From the NCBI GenBank assembly GCA_009929975.1, contig RZZF01000076.1, positions 1-7,873 of the forward strand: 7,873 nt of DNA, given 5' to 3'. The notes under the pieces are model-generated. The model worked only from the letters and a program-made list of their open reading frames with translations. It had not been told where the DNA came from and searched no databases. The position numbers and the translations under genes were made by a program. This document shows positions 1 through 6,644 of this stretch, piece by piece; the first letter of the stretch is position 1, and each line of letters begins with the position of its first letter. Origin of the DNA: Clostridia bacterium. GTDB lineage: Bacteria; Bacillota; Clostridia; Saccharofermentanales; UBA5734.

Positions 1-2976
1 CTTGACGAGATCCAATATGTCAAGCGCAGTTCGGTGATCACTAACCCCGACGGCTCCGTGGTCTTCAAAATGGAAAATGTCGAAGTGCCGGAAAGCTGGA
101 GCCAGCTTGCGACCGACATTATTGTCTCCAAATATTTCCGCAAGGCCGGCGTGCCGACAGAAACCGGAGCGGAGAACAGCATGCGCCAGGTCGCGCACCG
201 GCTGGTTGACTTCTGGGTCGCCGCGCTGGCTGACGAGCAGATGATCAGTGAGGATCAGCGCCAGATCCTTTATGACGAACTGGTCTACACCTTCCTCAAC
301 CAGATGTTCGCGCCGAATTCGCCACAATGGTTCAATACCGGTCTCAAGCGCAGCTACGGGATCGCCGGCGGCCGCAACGGTCTTTATTACTATGACCCGG
401 AAAAAGGCGGTGTGGTTGAGTCCGAGGACGATTATACCCGCACCCAGGCATCTGCCTGTTTCATTCTCTCCATCAGTGATACTCTGCTGGGGCCGCATTC
501 CATCTCTGAAGAGTATGTCACAGAGACCAAGCTGTTCAAGGGTGGTTCTGGTACCGGCACCAACTTCTCAACCATCCGTGCCTCCGGTGAGAGACTGTCC
601 GGCGGTGGCGCGTCCTCCGGCCTGATGAGCTTTCTCAAGGGGCTCGACCGCAATGCCGGCGCGATCAAGTCCGGCGGTACCACCCGCCGGGCCGCCAAAA
701 TGGTCTGCCTCGATATTGATCATCCGGAAATCGAGGATTTCATCCAGTGGAAAGCACGGGAGGAAGACAAAGTCCGGGCACTGCAGAAAATGGGCTATGA
801 CGCGGATATGGACGGCGAGGCCTATCAGACGGTCTCCGGCCAGAACAGCAACAACTCCGTCCGTCTGACCCATGATTTCATGAGCAAGGTCGTCAATCTC
901 GACCAGGATCCAGATGCCACCATCACGCTGGCCGGCCGGATCGACCGCTCGATCGACCGCGATGTCCCGGTTGACCATCTCTGGCAGATCTTTAATGAGT
1001 CCGCCTGGAAATGCGCCGATCCGGCACCACAGTTCACCGATACCTTTAATGAATGGCACACCTGCCCGGCCGGCGAAGACGGTCAGGTCGGTGCTCACCA
1101 TAACCGGCTCAACTCGACCAACCCCTGTGGCGAGTACGCGTTCCTCGATGACACCAGCTGCAACCTGGCCTCAATCAATATTCTGCGCTTCTTTGACCAG
1201 AACGCGGATCAGTTCGATCTCGAAGGCTATCTGCATATGATCACGCTGTGCCAGCTGGTCCTCGAATCCTCGATCCACTGGGGCCATTTCCCGACGCCGG
1301 ATATCGCCCGCAAGACCTGGCTGTACCGGACCACCGGCCTGGGCATGGCCAATCTGGCCTCACTGCTCATGGTGCTCGGGCTGCCCTACGATTCAGACGA
1401 AGCCCGCACATTCGCTGCTGCTCTCACCGGTATCCTGACCGGCCGCAGCTACCATGTCTCAGCGCTGATGGCCGAAAAAGCCGGTCCGTTCGCCACCTTT
1501 GACCTCAATCGCGAACCGATGCTGCGTGTCATCCGCAACCATGCCCGTGTCGCCGGTGCCCGCGATGACGCGATGGAAGATCTGACCATCCAGCCAGTGA
1601 TGATTGATCATGAGCAGCTGGCCACCCTCGGGTTCGCTGAACTGTCGGAACAGGTCCGCGAGGAATGGCAGGCAGCGGAAACAGCCGGTGAGTCCTTCGG
1701 CTACCGCAACGCCCAGGTCTCCGTCATGGCGCCGACCGGAACCATCTCCTTCGCCATGGACTGCGCCGCAACCAGCATCGAGCCGTTCTTCTCCCATGTC
1801 GTCTACAAGAAGCTGTCCGGCGGCGGCTTCATGAAGCTGGCCAATCCGATGATCGGTGTCGCGCTCAGCCGCCTCGGCTATAACGAAGAAGACGTTCAGG
1901 CCATCCTCGACTATATCGTCCGTGAAAAAGACGGCATGATCATCGATGGCAAGATTGAAGGCGCACCCGGGCTCAAGGACGAGCATCTGCCGATTTTCGA
2001 CACCGCCAACCAGTGCGGCAGCGGTGAGCGCTATATCCACTACATGGGCCATGTCATGATGGTCGCCGCGCTCTCGCCGCTTCTGTCCGGTGCCATCTCC
2101 AAGACGGTCAATCTGCCGCATGACGCGACCATTGATGATTTCAAGGCCGTCGTTGTCAATGCCTGGAAACTCGGTGTCAAGGGTATCACACTGTATCGTG
2201 ACGGCTCCAAGATCGCCCAGCCGCTCAATAACCGGCTGGAAAGCGACCGGCATGATATTGATCTGGAAAACCTGATGTACGAGCCGCTGCTTGAGTATGC
2301 CCGCAACGCGCAGAAAAAACTGCTGGACATGGATCAGCTGGGATCAGACCACCCGTCGCGGCGTGATAAGCCGATCGGGATCCGCTCCGGCCATACCCAT
2401 CCGGCGCAGATTGACGATATCAAGATCTACACGACGGTCAACCGCAACAGCAACGGCGACATTTCCGAGATCTACATCACGACCGATCGCGAGGGAACCC
2501 TGATCATGGGACTGCTCAACTCGCTCTCCAAGACGATCTCGGTCATGCTGCAGTACCACATTCCGCCGCAGAATATTTCAAAAATGCTGCGCGGCCAGAA
2601 ATACGAACCGTATGGCTTTGTCACCCGGCATCCGTTCATCAAATACTGTACCTCGATTTCCGATCTGATCAGTAAAGTGATCGACATCGAGCTCGGCGAC
2701 TTCTCACGCTGCCAGGTCAAACCGGACAAGAACTCCGTCTTCCCGGCGCCGCGCGACCGTGAGTACGCCACCGGACGCCAGGCTGAACCCGTGGCAGATT
2801 CACAGATCGTGATCAGCCAGGGTGAGTTTGTCCACGAAAAAGCGCGTGATGCGGCCGAAAATGGTGAGAAGCTGTATGACGGATCCATCTGCTCTGCCTG
2901 TTCCAGCACCCGGATGGTCAGGAACGGCAACTGCAAAGTCTGTCTGGACTGCGGAACCACCACCGGCTGTTCATAA
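1..2976 (+). CDS. nrdJ: Adenosylcobalamin-dependent (class II) ribonucleotide reductase, 5' end outside window
   Basis: Reduces ribonucleotides to deoxyribonucleotides for DNA synthesis in the cytoplasm, using a radical made from coenzyme B12, so it works with or without oxygen. The frame is open from base 1 to a TAA, giving 991 residues. A GTG at 34 could start it, but the residues before it (YVKRSS) match the usual lead-in to ITNPDGSVVF in NrdJ, so the true start lies upstream and probably a few tens of residues are missing. Visible landmarks, numbered from base 1: Cys153 in SACF, and NPCGEY with the radical Cys376, Asn374 and Glu378. Cys387 in TSCNLAS lies 11 residues on, as between Cys322 and Cys333 of the Thermotoga enzyme. 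APTGTIS begins at 577 and YRDGSK follows further on. A TSCPD-type domain spans about 800-900. The tail is a cysteine-rich zinc-ribbon-like element with pattern CxxC-x10-CxxCxxC-x5-C (2890-2970), ending GCS. All catalytic residues are present, so it looks functional. The promoter and any NrdR or B12 control site are outside the window. Confidence 0.96.
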   Translation, partial: LDEIQYVKRSSVITNPDGSVVFKMENVEVPESWSQLATDIIVSKYFRKAGVPTETGAENSMRQVAHRLVDFWVAALADEQMISEDQRQILYDELVYTFLNQMFAPNSPQWFNTGLKRSYGIAGGRNGLYYYDPEKGGVVESEDDYTRTQASACFILSISDTLLGPHSISEEYVTETKLFKGGSGTGTNFSTIRASGERLSGGGASSGLMSFLKGLDRNAGAIKSGGTTRRAAKMVCLDIDHPEIEDFIQWKAREEDKVRALQKMGYDADMDGEAYQTVSGQNSNNSVRLTHDFMSKVVNLDQDPDATITLAGRIDRSIDRDVPVDHLWQIFNESAWKCADPAPQFTDTFNEWHTCPAGEDGQVGAHHNRLNSTNPCGEYAFLDDTSCNLASINILRFFDQNADQFDLEGYLHMITLCQLVLESSIHWGHFPTPDIARKTWLYRTTGLGMANLASLLMVLGLPYDSDEARTFAAALTGILTGRSYHVSALMAEKAGPFATFDLNREPMLRVIRNHARVAGARDDAMEDLTIQPVMIDHEQLATLGFAELSEQVREEWQAAETAGESFGYRNAQVSVMAPTGTISFAMDCAATSIEPFFSHVVYKKLSGGGFMKLANPMIGVALSRLGYNEEDVQAILDYIVREKDGMIIDGKIEGAPGLKDEHLPIFDTANQCGSGERYIHYMGHVMMVAALSPLLSGAISKTVNLPHDATIDDFKAVVVNAWKLGVKGITLYRDGSKIAQPLNNRLESDRHDIDLENLMYEPLLEYARNAQKKLLDMDQLGSDHPSRRDKPIGIRSGHTHPAQIDDIKIYTTVNRNSNGDISEIYITTDREGTLIMGLLNSLSKTISVMLQYHIPPQNISKMLRGQKYEPYGFVTRHPFIKYCTSISDLISKVIDIELGDFSRCQVKPDKNSVFPAPRDREYATGRQAEPVADSQIVISQGEFVHEKARDAAENGEKLYDGSICSACSSTRMVRNGNCKVCLDCGTTTGCS

Positions 2977-2995
2977 GCCGTTTCTCCTTCTGCAC

Positions 2996-3027
2996 AAAAA
3001 ACAGGTCAGCCTCGGCTGACCTGTTTT
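2996..3027. terminator. Bidirectional intrinsic terminator between nrdJ and the sulfatase gene
   Basis: A perfect inverted repeat pairs 3001-3010 with 3015-3024 around the loop CTCG. It is flanked by an A-run (2996-3001) on the left and a T-run (3024-3027) on the right, which extend the stem with A-T pairs. Read on plus it is a GC-rich hairpin followed by TTTT, 20 bases after the nrdJ stop. Read on minus it is the same hairpin followed by TTTTTT, 23 bases after the sulfatase stop. One element can therefore end both convergent transcripts. Confidence 0.9.
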
Positions 3028-3049
3028 CATTTCTCTCTGAGGGAGGAGA

Positions 3050-4510
3050 CTATCCGTTTTTCAGCCAGCGTTCGCGTAAAGCCGCGGCGCCTTCATGCCG
3101 GCCGGTCGCTTCCAGCCGGACCAGATAATCCTCGAGATGGCCGCGCGCGTGATACGGGCCGCCCTCCTCGAGGACCACCCAGAGGGGGTCCACGGTCGAT
3201 CCGGCATTCTCCATCATGTCAGCATGCCAGTTTTCCAGCAGCCGCGCCCCTTCCGCGCATCGTTCCGGATAGCGGTCCGCGACATCCGTCTGCTCGTGGG
3301 GGTCGTCACTGAGATGGTAGAGCATTTCCGACGGAAACAGGTGATAGCCGTCATGCCATGTCCGCATATAGAGCCAGTCGCCGAATAAAACGGAGCGCTG
3401 GCAGACATGCGCCATCTGTGAGAGCACCAGATGTGAACGGCCATCAGCCCGGCCGTCCTGCAGGGTCGAAGCGAAGCTGCGGCCATCCCAGGACGCGGCA
3501 TGGGACAAGTTGAGCAGATCCGCGACGGTCGGGACCAAGTCAACATTGTAATGCAGGGCCTGGTCGGTCTGGCCGCCGGGCAGTCCCGGCCAGCGGATGA
3601 TCAGGGGGATCCGGCAGGTCGCCGGATCGGCCGTCGCGTGTTCCGCGTAAATGCCCAGCTCACCGAAATTTTCGCCATGGTCAGCCGTAATAATGACCGC
3701 GACGTCGTCGAGAATACCCTGGTCGGCCAGACGATCAAAAATCTGTCCGATCAGCTGATCCGCATAGCGGATGCCGCAGTCATAGCCGTCAATGATCCGG
3801 CGCATGCCGGCCATATCAATCACCTTGCCGGGCTGGCGGGGGTACTGCGGCGACTCCTTGTCATCATACATGCTGACATCCAGCGCGGTATGCGGCCCGG
3901 TCATCGCCATATGCCGTTCCAGTACGGCCGGATCGGTCAGCCAGTCCGGCAGCGGTTCATCCGCGAAGGGGTTGCCGAAAGCCTCCGGCGCGCGGTACGG
4001 AGTGTGCGGATCCCAGAAATGAACATGGAGAAACCAGTCCTCCCGATCCTTTTCCCGGTCGAGCCAGTCCAGCGCGACCGGCAGAACTTCTTCTCCAGAT
4101 TCCATTCCACCGCCGCCGACATTGTGCACTTCGTTGAAGCCGGCGGTAAACCAGTGTGAGGAATGGCGCTCGGCGAATGTGCTGATTGAAGCAGTATACA
4201 GGCCGGCTTTGCGGAACAGGTGATGGAAGTTCTCCAGATCCTGCCAGTCCCGGAAATCGCGGGGGCCGCCGCTGAGACGGCGGTCGGCCGCGGTGCCGCC
4301 ATGACCGACCGCGCCGTGGTGGATGCCGAAGCGGCCGCTGATCAGGCTGGCCCGTGACGGCAGGCAGGGCGCGTCACTGCAGTAGTACTGGTCAAAGCGG
4401 GTTCCCTGCGCGGCGATCGCGTCCATCCGCGGGGTCGTCCGGCGCGGATAGCCATAACAGCTCATATGATCCGGCCGAAGCGTGTCAATATCCAACATCA
4501 GAATTCTCAT
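3050..4510 (-). CDS. Sulfatase (formylglycine-dependent, alkaline-phosphatase superfamily), probably cytoplasmic
   Basis: Predicted to hydrolyse a sulfate ester, probably on a sugar; the exact substrate cannot be read from the sequence. It is 486 residues long, typical for type I sulfatases. The N-terminus gives the metal-site stretch LDIDTLRPDH (Asp7, Asp9). The signature CLPSR follows at 49-53, where Cys49 (codon 4364-4366) is the residue converted to formylglycine. FWDPHTPY (about 165-172) and TADHG (Asp277, His278) supply further active-site and metal ligands. The cysteine form of the motif needs a maturase (anSME or FGE type), and none is encoded here. There is no hydrophobic signal peptide, since the protein starts directly with the first beta-strand, so it should act inside the cell, unlike many glycan sulfatases. 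The ATG is preceded by a purine-rich Shine-Dalgarno (GGAAGGG) and lies 28 bases after the GH1 stop, so it is the last gene of the operon. It ends in TAG just before the shared terminator. Confidence 0.93.
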   Translation of the reverse strand: MRILMLDIDTLRPDHMSCYGYPRRTTPRMDAIAAQGTRFDQYYCSDAPCLPSRASLISGRFGIHHGAVGHGGTAADRRLSGGPRDFRDWQDLENFHHLFRKAGLYTASISTFAERHSSHWFTAGFNEVHNVGGGGMESGEEVLPVALDWLDREKDREDWFLHVHFWDPHTPYRAPEAFGNPFADEPLPDWLTDPAVLERHMAMTGPHTALDVSMYDDKESPQYPRQPGKVIDMAGMRRIIDGYDCGIRYADQLIGQIFDRLADQGILDDVAVIITADHGENFGELGIYAEHATADPATCRIPLIIRWPGLPGGQTDQALHYNVDLVPTVADLLNLSHAASWDGRSFASTLQDGRADGRSHLVLSQMAHVCQRSVLFGDWLYMRTWHDGYHLFPSEMLYHLSDDPHEQTDVADRYPERCAEGARLLENWHADMMENAGSTVDPLWVVLEEGGPYHARGHLEDYLVRLEATGRHEGAAALRERWLKNG

Positions 4511-4538
4511 GGTTGTTTCCCTTCCGGCCGGAGCAGGC

Positions 4539-5891
4539 TCACAGGGTTTCGCCGTTGCTGCGGATGACGTCGCGATACCAGTACGCTGAATCCTTGAGGA
4601 TCCGTTCCTGGGTCACGAAATCGCAGTAGATCATACCGAAACGCTCGGTGTAGCCTTTGGCCCATTCAAAGTTATCAGTGACGCACCAGTGGAAATAGCC
4701 CCGGATATCAACACCGTCATCGGCCGCGCGGCGCAGCTCACGCAGATAGCGCTGGGTAAAATCGATGCGGTTCGGATCATGGACTTTTCCGTCGAGCGAA
4801 ACGACATCGGGACAGGAGATCCCGTTTTCGGTCAGATAGATCGGCAGTTTGTAGCGCTCGGCCATGAAACGCGGTCCCCAGTAGAGCGCTTTCGGGGTCA
4901 CCGGCCATTTGGCGCCGGTAAACGGGTAGCCGTCCGACCGGCGGACATACGTGAACCCGCCCTGGCCATCCGACTTCACGCCAAAGCCGTTGTAGATATT
5001 CTGACCGAGAAAATCCATCGGCTGGCTGATCAGTTTGAGATCATCCGCGCCGATGGCCGGCATATGCTGGCCATGCAGGTCAAACAATTTTTCCGGGTAT
5101 CGGCCGAGCAGCACCGGGTCGCTCCAGACGGAAGCACTCCAGTACCAGCGGTCATCCGGTACATCGAAGATCGCCTGGCGGGCCGCTTCGATGTCTTCCG
5201 GGGTTTCACTCTCCGGATAATGCGCGCTGCAGGTCGGCGCCCAGCCGATCTGCGCGTCCGGTACAGCCGCACGCAGGGCCTGGACCCCGCGGCCATGCGC
5301 CAGCAGGACATTGTGTGTCATCTGCAGTGCGTCACGCGTGGGGAATTTGATGCCCGGCGCGTGTACGGTATCCACATAGCTGATCCCGATAAAACACTGT
5401 GGTTCATTGAAGGTCATGAAATGCTTGACACGGTCGCCCAGACGGCGGCCGATCAACTCGGCAAATTCGGCGAACCAGCGCGGACTGTCCGGATTGAGCC
5501 AGCCGCCCCGCTGGAACAGCGCATACGGCATGTCCCAGTGGTACAAGGTGATGTATGGCGTGATGCCGGCCTCGAGCAGGCGGTCGACCAGCCGGTCATA
5601 GAACGCCAGTCCGGCCTCATTGACCTGACCGGTTCCCTGCGGCAGCACACGCGGCCAGGAAATCGAGAAGCGATAGGCGTTGAACGCCATATCTTTCATC
5701 AGGGCAACATCTTTTTCATACAGATGATAGTGATCGCAGGCGACATCACCGACAGTACCGTCGGCGATCCGGCCCGGCTCACGGCAGAACATGTCCCAGA
5801 CAGACGGCCCCTTGCCATCTTCAAATGCCGCGCCTTCGATCTGGTAGGACGCGGACGCGCCGCCCCAGGCAAAATCCTTGCGGAATCCCAT
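4539..5891 (-). CDS. Glycoside hydrolase family 1 beta-glycosidase (beta-glucosidase type)
   Basis: A retaining exo-acting beta-glycosidase, expected to release a terminal beta-linked glucose or related sugar from a small oligosaccharide or glycoside in the cytoplasm. Its 450 residues are the normal bacterial GH1 length for one TIM barrel. Family marks in order are FAWGGASASYQIEGA near the N-terminus (7-21), YHWDMP (117-122), TFNEP with acid/base Glu163, YLTENG with nucleophile Glu355, and HWCVTDNFEW (401-410), whose Glu409 and Trp410 bind the sugar in the -1 site. The FEW-GYTERFG ending suits a plain beta-glucosidase rather than the 6-phospho type, though specificity for gluco, galacto or fuco sugars is not decidable. 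There is no signal peptide. A GGAGG (5901-5905) sits 9 bases before the ATG. It lies 29 bases after the VOC stop and 28 before the sulfatase start, so all three are probably co-transcribed. Confidence 0.95.
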   Translation of the reverse strand: MGFRKDFAWGGASASYQIEGAAFEDGKGPSVWDMFCREPGRIADGTVGDVACDHYHLYEKDVALMKDMAFNAYRFSISWPRVLPQGTGQVNEAGLAFYDRLVDRLLEAGITPYITLYHWDMPYALFQRGGWLNPDSPRWFAEFAELIGRRLGDRVKHFMTFNEPQCFIGISYVDTVHAPGIKFPTRDALQMTHNVLLAHGRGVQALRAAVPDAQIGWAPTCSAHYPESETPEDIEAARQAIFDVPDDRWYWSASVWSDPVLLGRYPEKLFDLHGQHMPAIGADDLKLISQPMDFLGQNIYNGFGVKSDGQGGFTYVRRSDGYPFTGAKWPVTPKALYWGPRFMAERYKLPIYLTENGISCPDVVSLDGKVHDPNRIDFTQRYLRELRRAADDGVDIRGYFHWCVTDNFEWAKGYTERFGMIYCDFVTQERILKDSAYWYRDVIRSNGETL

Positions 5892-5920
5892 TGTCTTGTT
5901 CCTCCAGTTCTCGCGATGTC

Positions 5921-6385
5921 TTATTTGTAGCTTTCCAGCAGTTCAATCAGGCATTTCAGGTCGCTGCCGGCGTCCATATAGGCATATTCACCGCCGCCAT
6001 CGCCATATTTTCCACGCTGAACACATTTCATGCCGAAATTTTCGCAGGCAATAATTTTTTCATCCATGCCTTTGATTCCGAAGGCGATGTGGTGAATGCC
6101 TTCGCCATGCTGATCGAGAAAATCCTGCCAGGTGCTCTTGACGCCGTTCGGCTGAATCAGTTCCAGCTGCATATTGGGTCCGACATCAAAGAAGGCCATC
6201 AGGCAGTTGGCATCCGGTGCGGGCTTGCCGTCGACAACGGTCCCGGTCACTTCATAGCGGCCGCCGTCAAAATGCGGCGGAACATCAACACCGAAGAACT
6301 CCGCGAATTTCTTTTTCGTCGCCTCAACATCGCGGACAATGAAACCAACCTGCGTCATCACCTGTGTTCCAATAACTCCTGCCAT
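5921..6385 (-). CDS. VOC superfamily (glyoxalase/methylmalonyl-CoA epimerase-like) protein, substrate unknown
   Basis: A 154-residue protein with the paired beta-alpha-beta-beta-beta pattern of the vicinal-oxygen-chelate fold, closest in look to methylmalonyl-CoA epimerase and related small VOC enzymes. The first module begins QVGFIVRDVEATKKKFAEFFGV (from residue 12), the second GIHHIAFGIKG (from 96). Likely metal-site residues are Glu75 in QLELIQP, His98 or His99, and Glu148 in CLIELLE. The first ligand position, normally His in epimerases (HIGIAV), appears to be Gln12, so an epimerase call is unsafe; the protein may bind metal differently or catalyse another isomerisation or lyase step. It is the first gene of the operon with GH1 and sulfatase, which hints at a role in processing the released sugar or aglycone, but this is inference. 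The ATG is set by AAGGAAG (6394-6400), 8 bases upstream. It has no signal peptide or membrane segment. Confidence 0.82.
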   Translation of the reverse strand: MAGVIGTQVMTQVGFIVRDVEATKKKFAEFFGVDVPPHFDGGRYEVTGTVVDGKPAPDANCLMAFFDVGPNMQLELIQPNGVKSTWQDFLDQHGEGIHHIAFGIKGMDEKIIACENFGMKCVQRGKYGDGGGEYAYMDAGSDLKCLIELLESYK

Positions 6386-6449
6386 TTCCTATACTTCCTT
6401 TCTTTTGCCGGCTGATCCTGCCTTTCGGTGAATCAAACTTCGGCTTGCC

Positions 6450-6478
6450 AAAGGGACTGACGCCGTCAAGATCCCTTT
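6450..6478 (-). repeat. Hairpin-forming inverted repeat in the leader of the VOC-GH1-sulfatase operon
   Basis: The outer arms AAAGGGA (6450-6456) and TCCCTTT (6472-6478) pair over 7 bases. Inside them TGACG (6458-6462) and CGTCA (6464-6468) form a second palindrome, giving a two-tier hairpin. It lies about 65 bases upstream of the VOC start and just downstream of the predicted transcription start, so it would be near the 5' end of the operon mRNA. On minus it is not followed by a U-run, so it is not a terminator for the operon. It could be an mRNA-stabilising or regulatory stem, or a DNA operator. Confidence 0.45.
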
Positions 6479-6486
6479 TTGACTCT

Positions 6487-6511
6487 ATGTACCTACATTA
6501 CCGAATATTCG
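6487..6511. promoter_or_regulatory. Two adjacent palindromes, candidate repressor operators
   Basis: ATGTA-CC-TACAT (6487-6498) is an inverted repeat with 5-base arms. Three bases further on, CGAATATTCG (6502-6511) is a perfect 10-base palindrome. Both fall in a short AT-rich patch within an otherwise GC-rich window. They overlap the predicted -10 and the spacer of the minus-strand promoter, where a bound repressor would block RNA polymerase. The regulator is not in the window and the sites match no operator I can name. Confidence 0.4.
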
Positions 6512-6523
6512 TCTGCTTGTGAA
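6495..6523 (-). promoter_or_regulatory. Predicted sigma-70 type promoter of the VOC-GH1-sulfatase operon
   Basis: On minus, TTCACA (6523-6518) is one base from the consensus -35. After a 17-base spacer comes TAATGT (6500-6495), which keeps the key first, second and last bases of a -10. Transcription would begin near 6488, leaving a leader of roughly 100 bases before the VOC ATG. The -10 match is modest, and the call rests partly on spacing and position upstream of the operon. Confidence 0.4.
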
Positions 6524-6540
6524 GTCCCGCCGCGATGGTC

Positions 6541-6556
6541 GTGTCAGCTGCGACAC
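6541..6556. repeat. Inverted repeat GTGTC-N6-GACAC upstream of the MATE promoter
   Basis: Perfect 5-base arms flank a 6-base centre, with CAGCTG (6545-6550) as an internal palindrome overlapping the left arm. It ends 7 bases before the -35 of the MATE promoter, so it is placed where an activator or repressor might bind. It could equally be chance in GC-rich DNA. Confidence 0.3.
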
Positions 6557-6563
6557 CACTCTA

Positions 6564-6592
6564 TTGACAAAGCAGAGGCCGGCGTATAGGAT
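6564..6592 (+). promoter_or_regulatory. Predicted sigma-70 type promoter for the MATE gene
   Basis: A perfect -35 TTGACA (6564-6569) is followed after 17 bases by TAGGAT (6587-6592), a 4-of-6 match to the -10 consensus. Transcription would start near 6599, giving a leader of about 45 bases. An overlapping TATAGG (6585-6590) is a second -10 option with a short 15-base spacer. Confidence 0.6.
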
Positions 6593-6644
6593 TTGCTTAC
6601 TTATGCCTGAACGGGTATTAGCCCGAACACCACGGAGATGACAC

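Noticed and set aside
1459..2253. 264-residue minus-strand open frame within nrdJ
   Set aside because: Lies fully antisense to conserved NrdJ sequence, including the PTGTIS region; GC codon-bias artefact.
3500..4159. 219-residue plus-strand open frame opposite the sulfatase gene
   Set aside because: Shadow of the sulfatase reading frame; no recognisable domain and no fitting ribosome site.
4523..4532. Perfect palindrome TCCGGCCGGA in the GH1-sulfatase gap
   Set aside because: Only 10 bases, GC-only core expected by chance in this composition, no loop to form a hairpin, and it overlaps the Shine-Dalgarno region of the sulfatase.
4689..5930. 413-residue plus-strand open frame opposite the GH1 gene
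   Set aside because: It is antisense to a complete GH1 with all catalytic motifs; its translation shows no family motif and is rich in residues expected from reading GC-biased codons backwards.
5825..6415. 196-residue plus-strand open frame opposite the VOC gene
   Set aside because: The minus strand encodes a coherent VOC protein with a good Shine-Dalgarno, and this frame only mirrors it.
6440..6470. TTGACG on the minus strand as an alternative operon -35
   Set aside because: No acceptable -10 at 16-18 bases downstream; the TTCACA/TAATGT pair further upstream fits better.
6612..6625. Small hairpin CGGG-TATTAG-CCCG in the MATE leader
   Set aside because: Only four base pairs with no T-run; too weak to call an attenuator or terminator.
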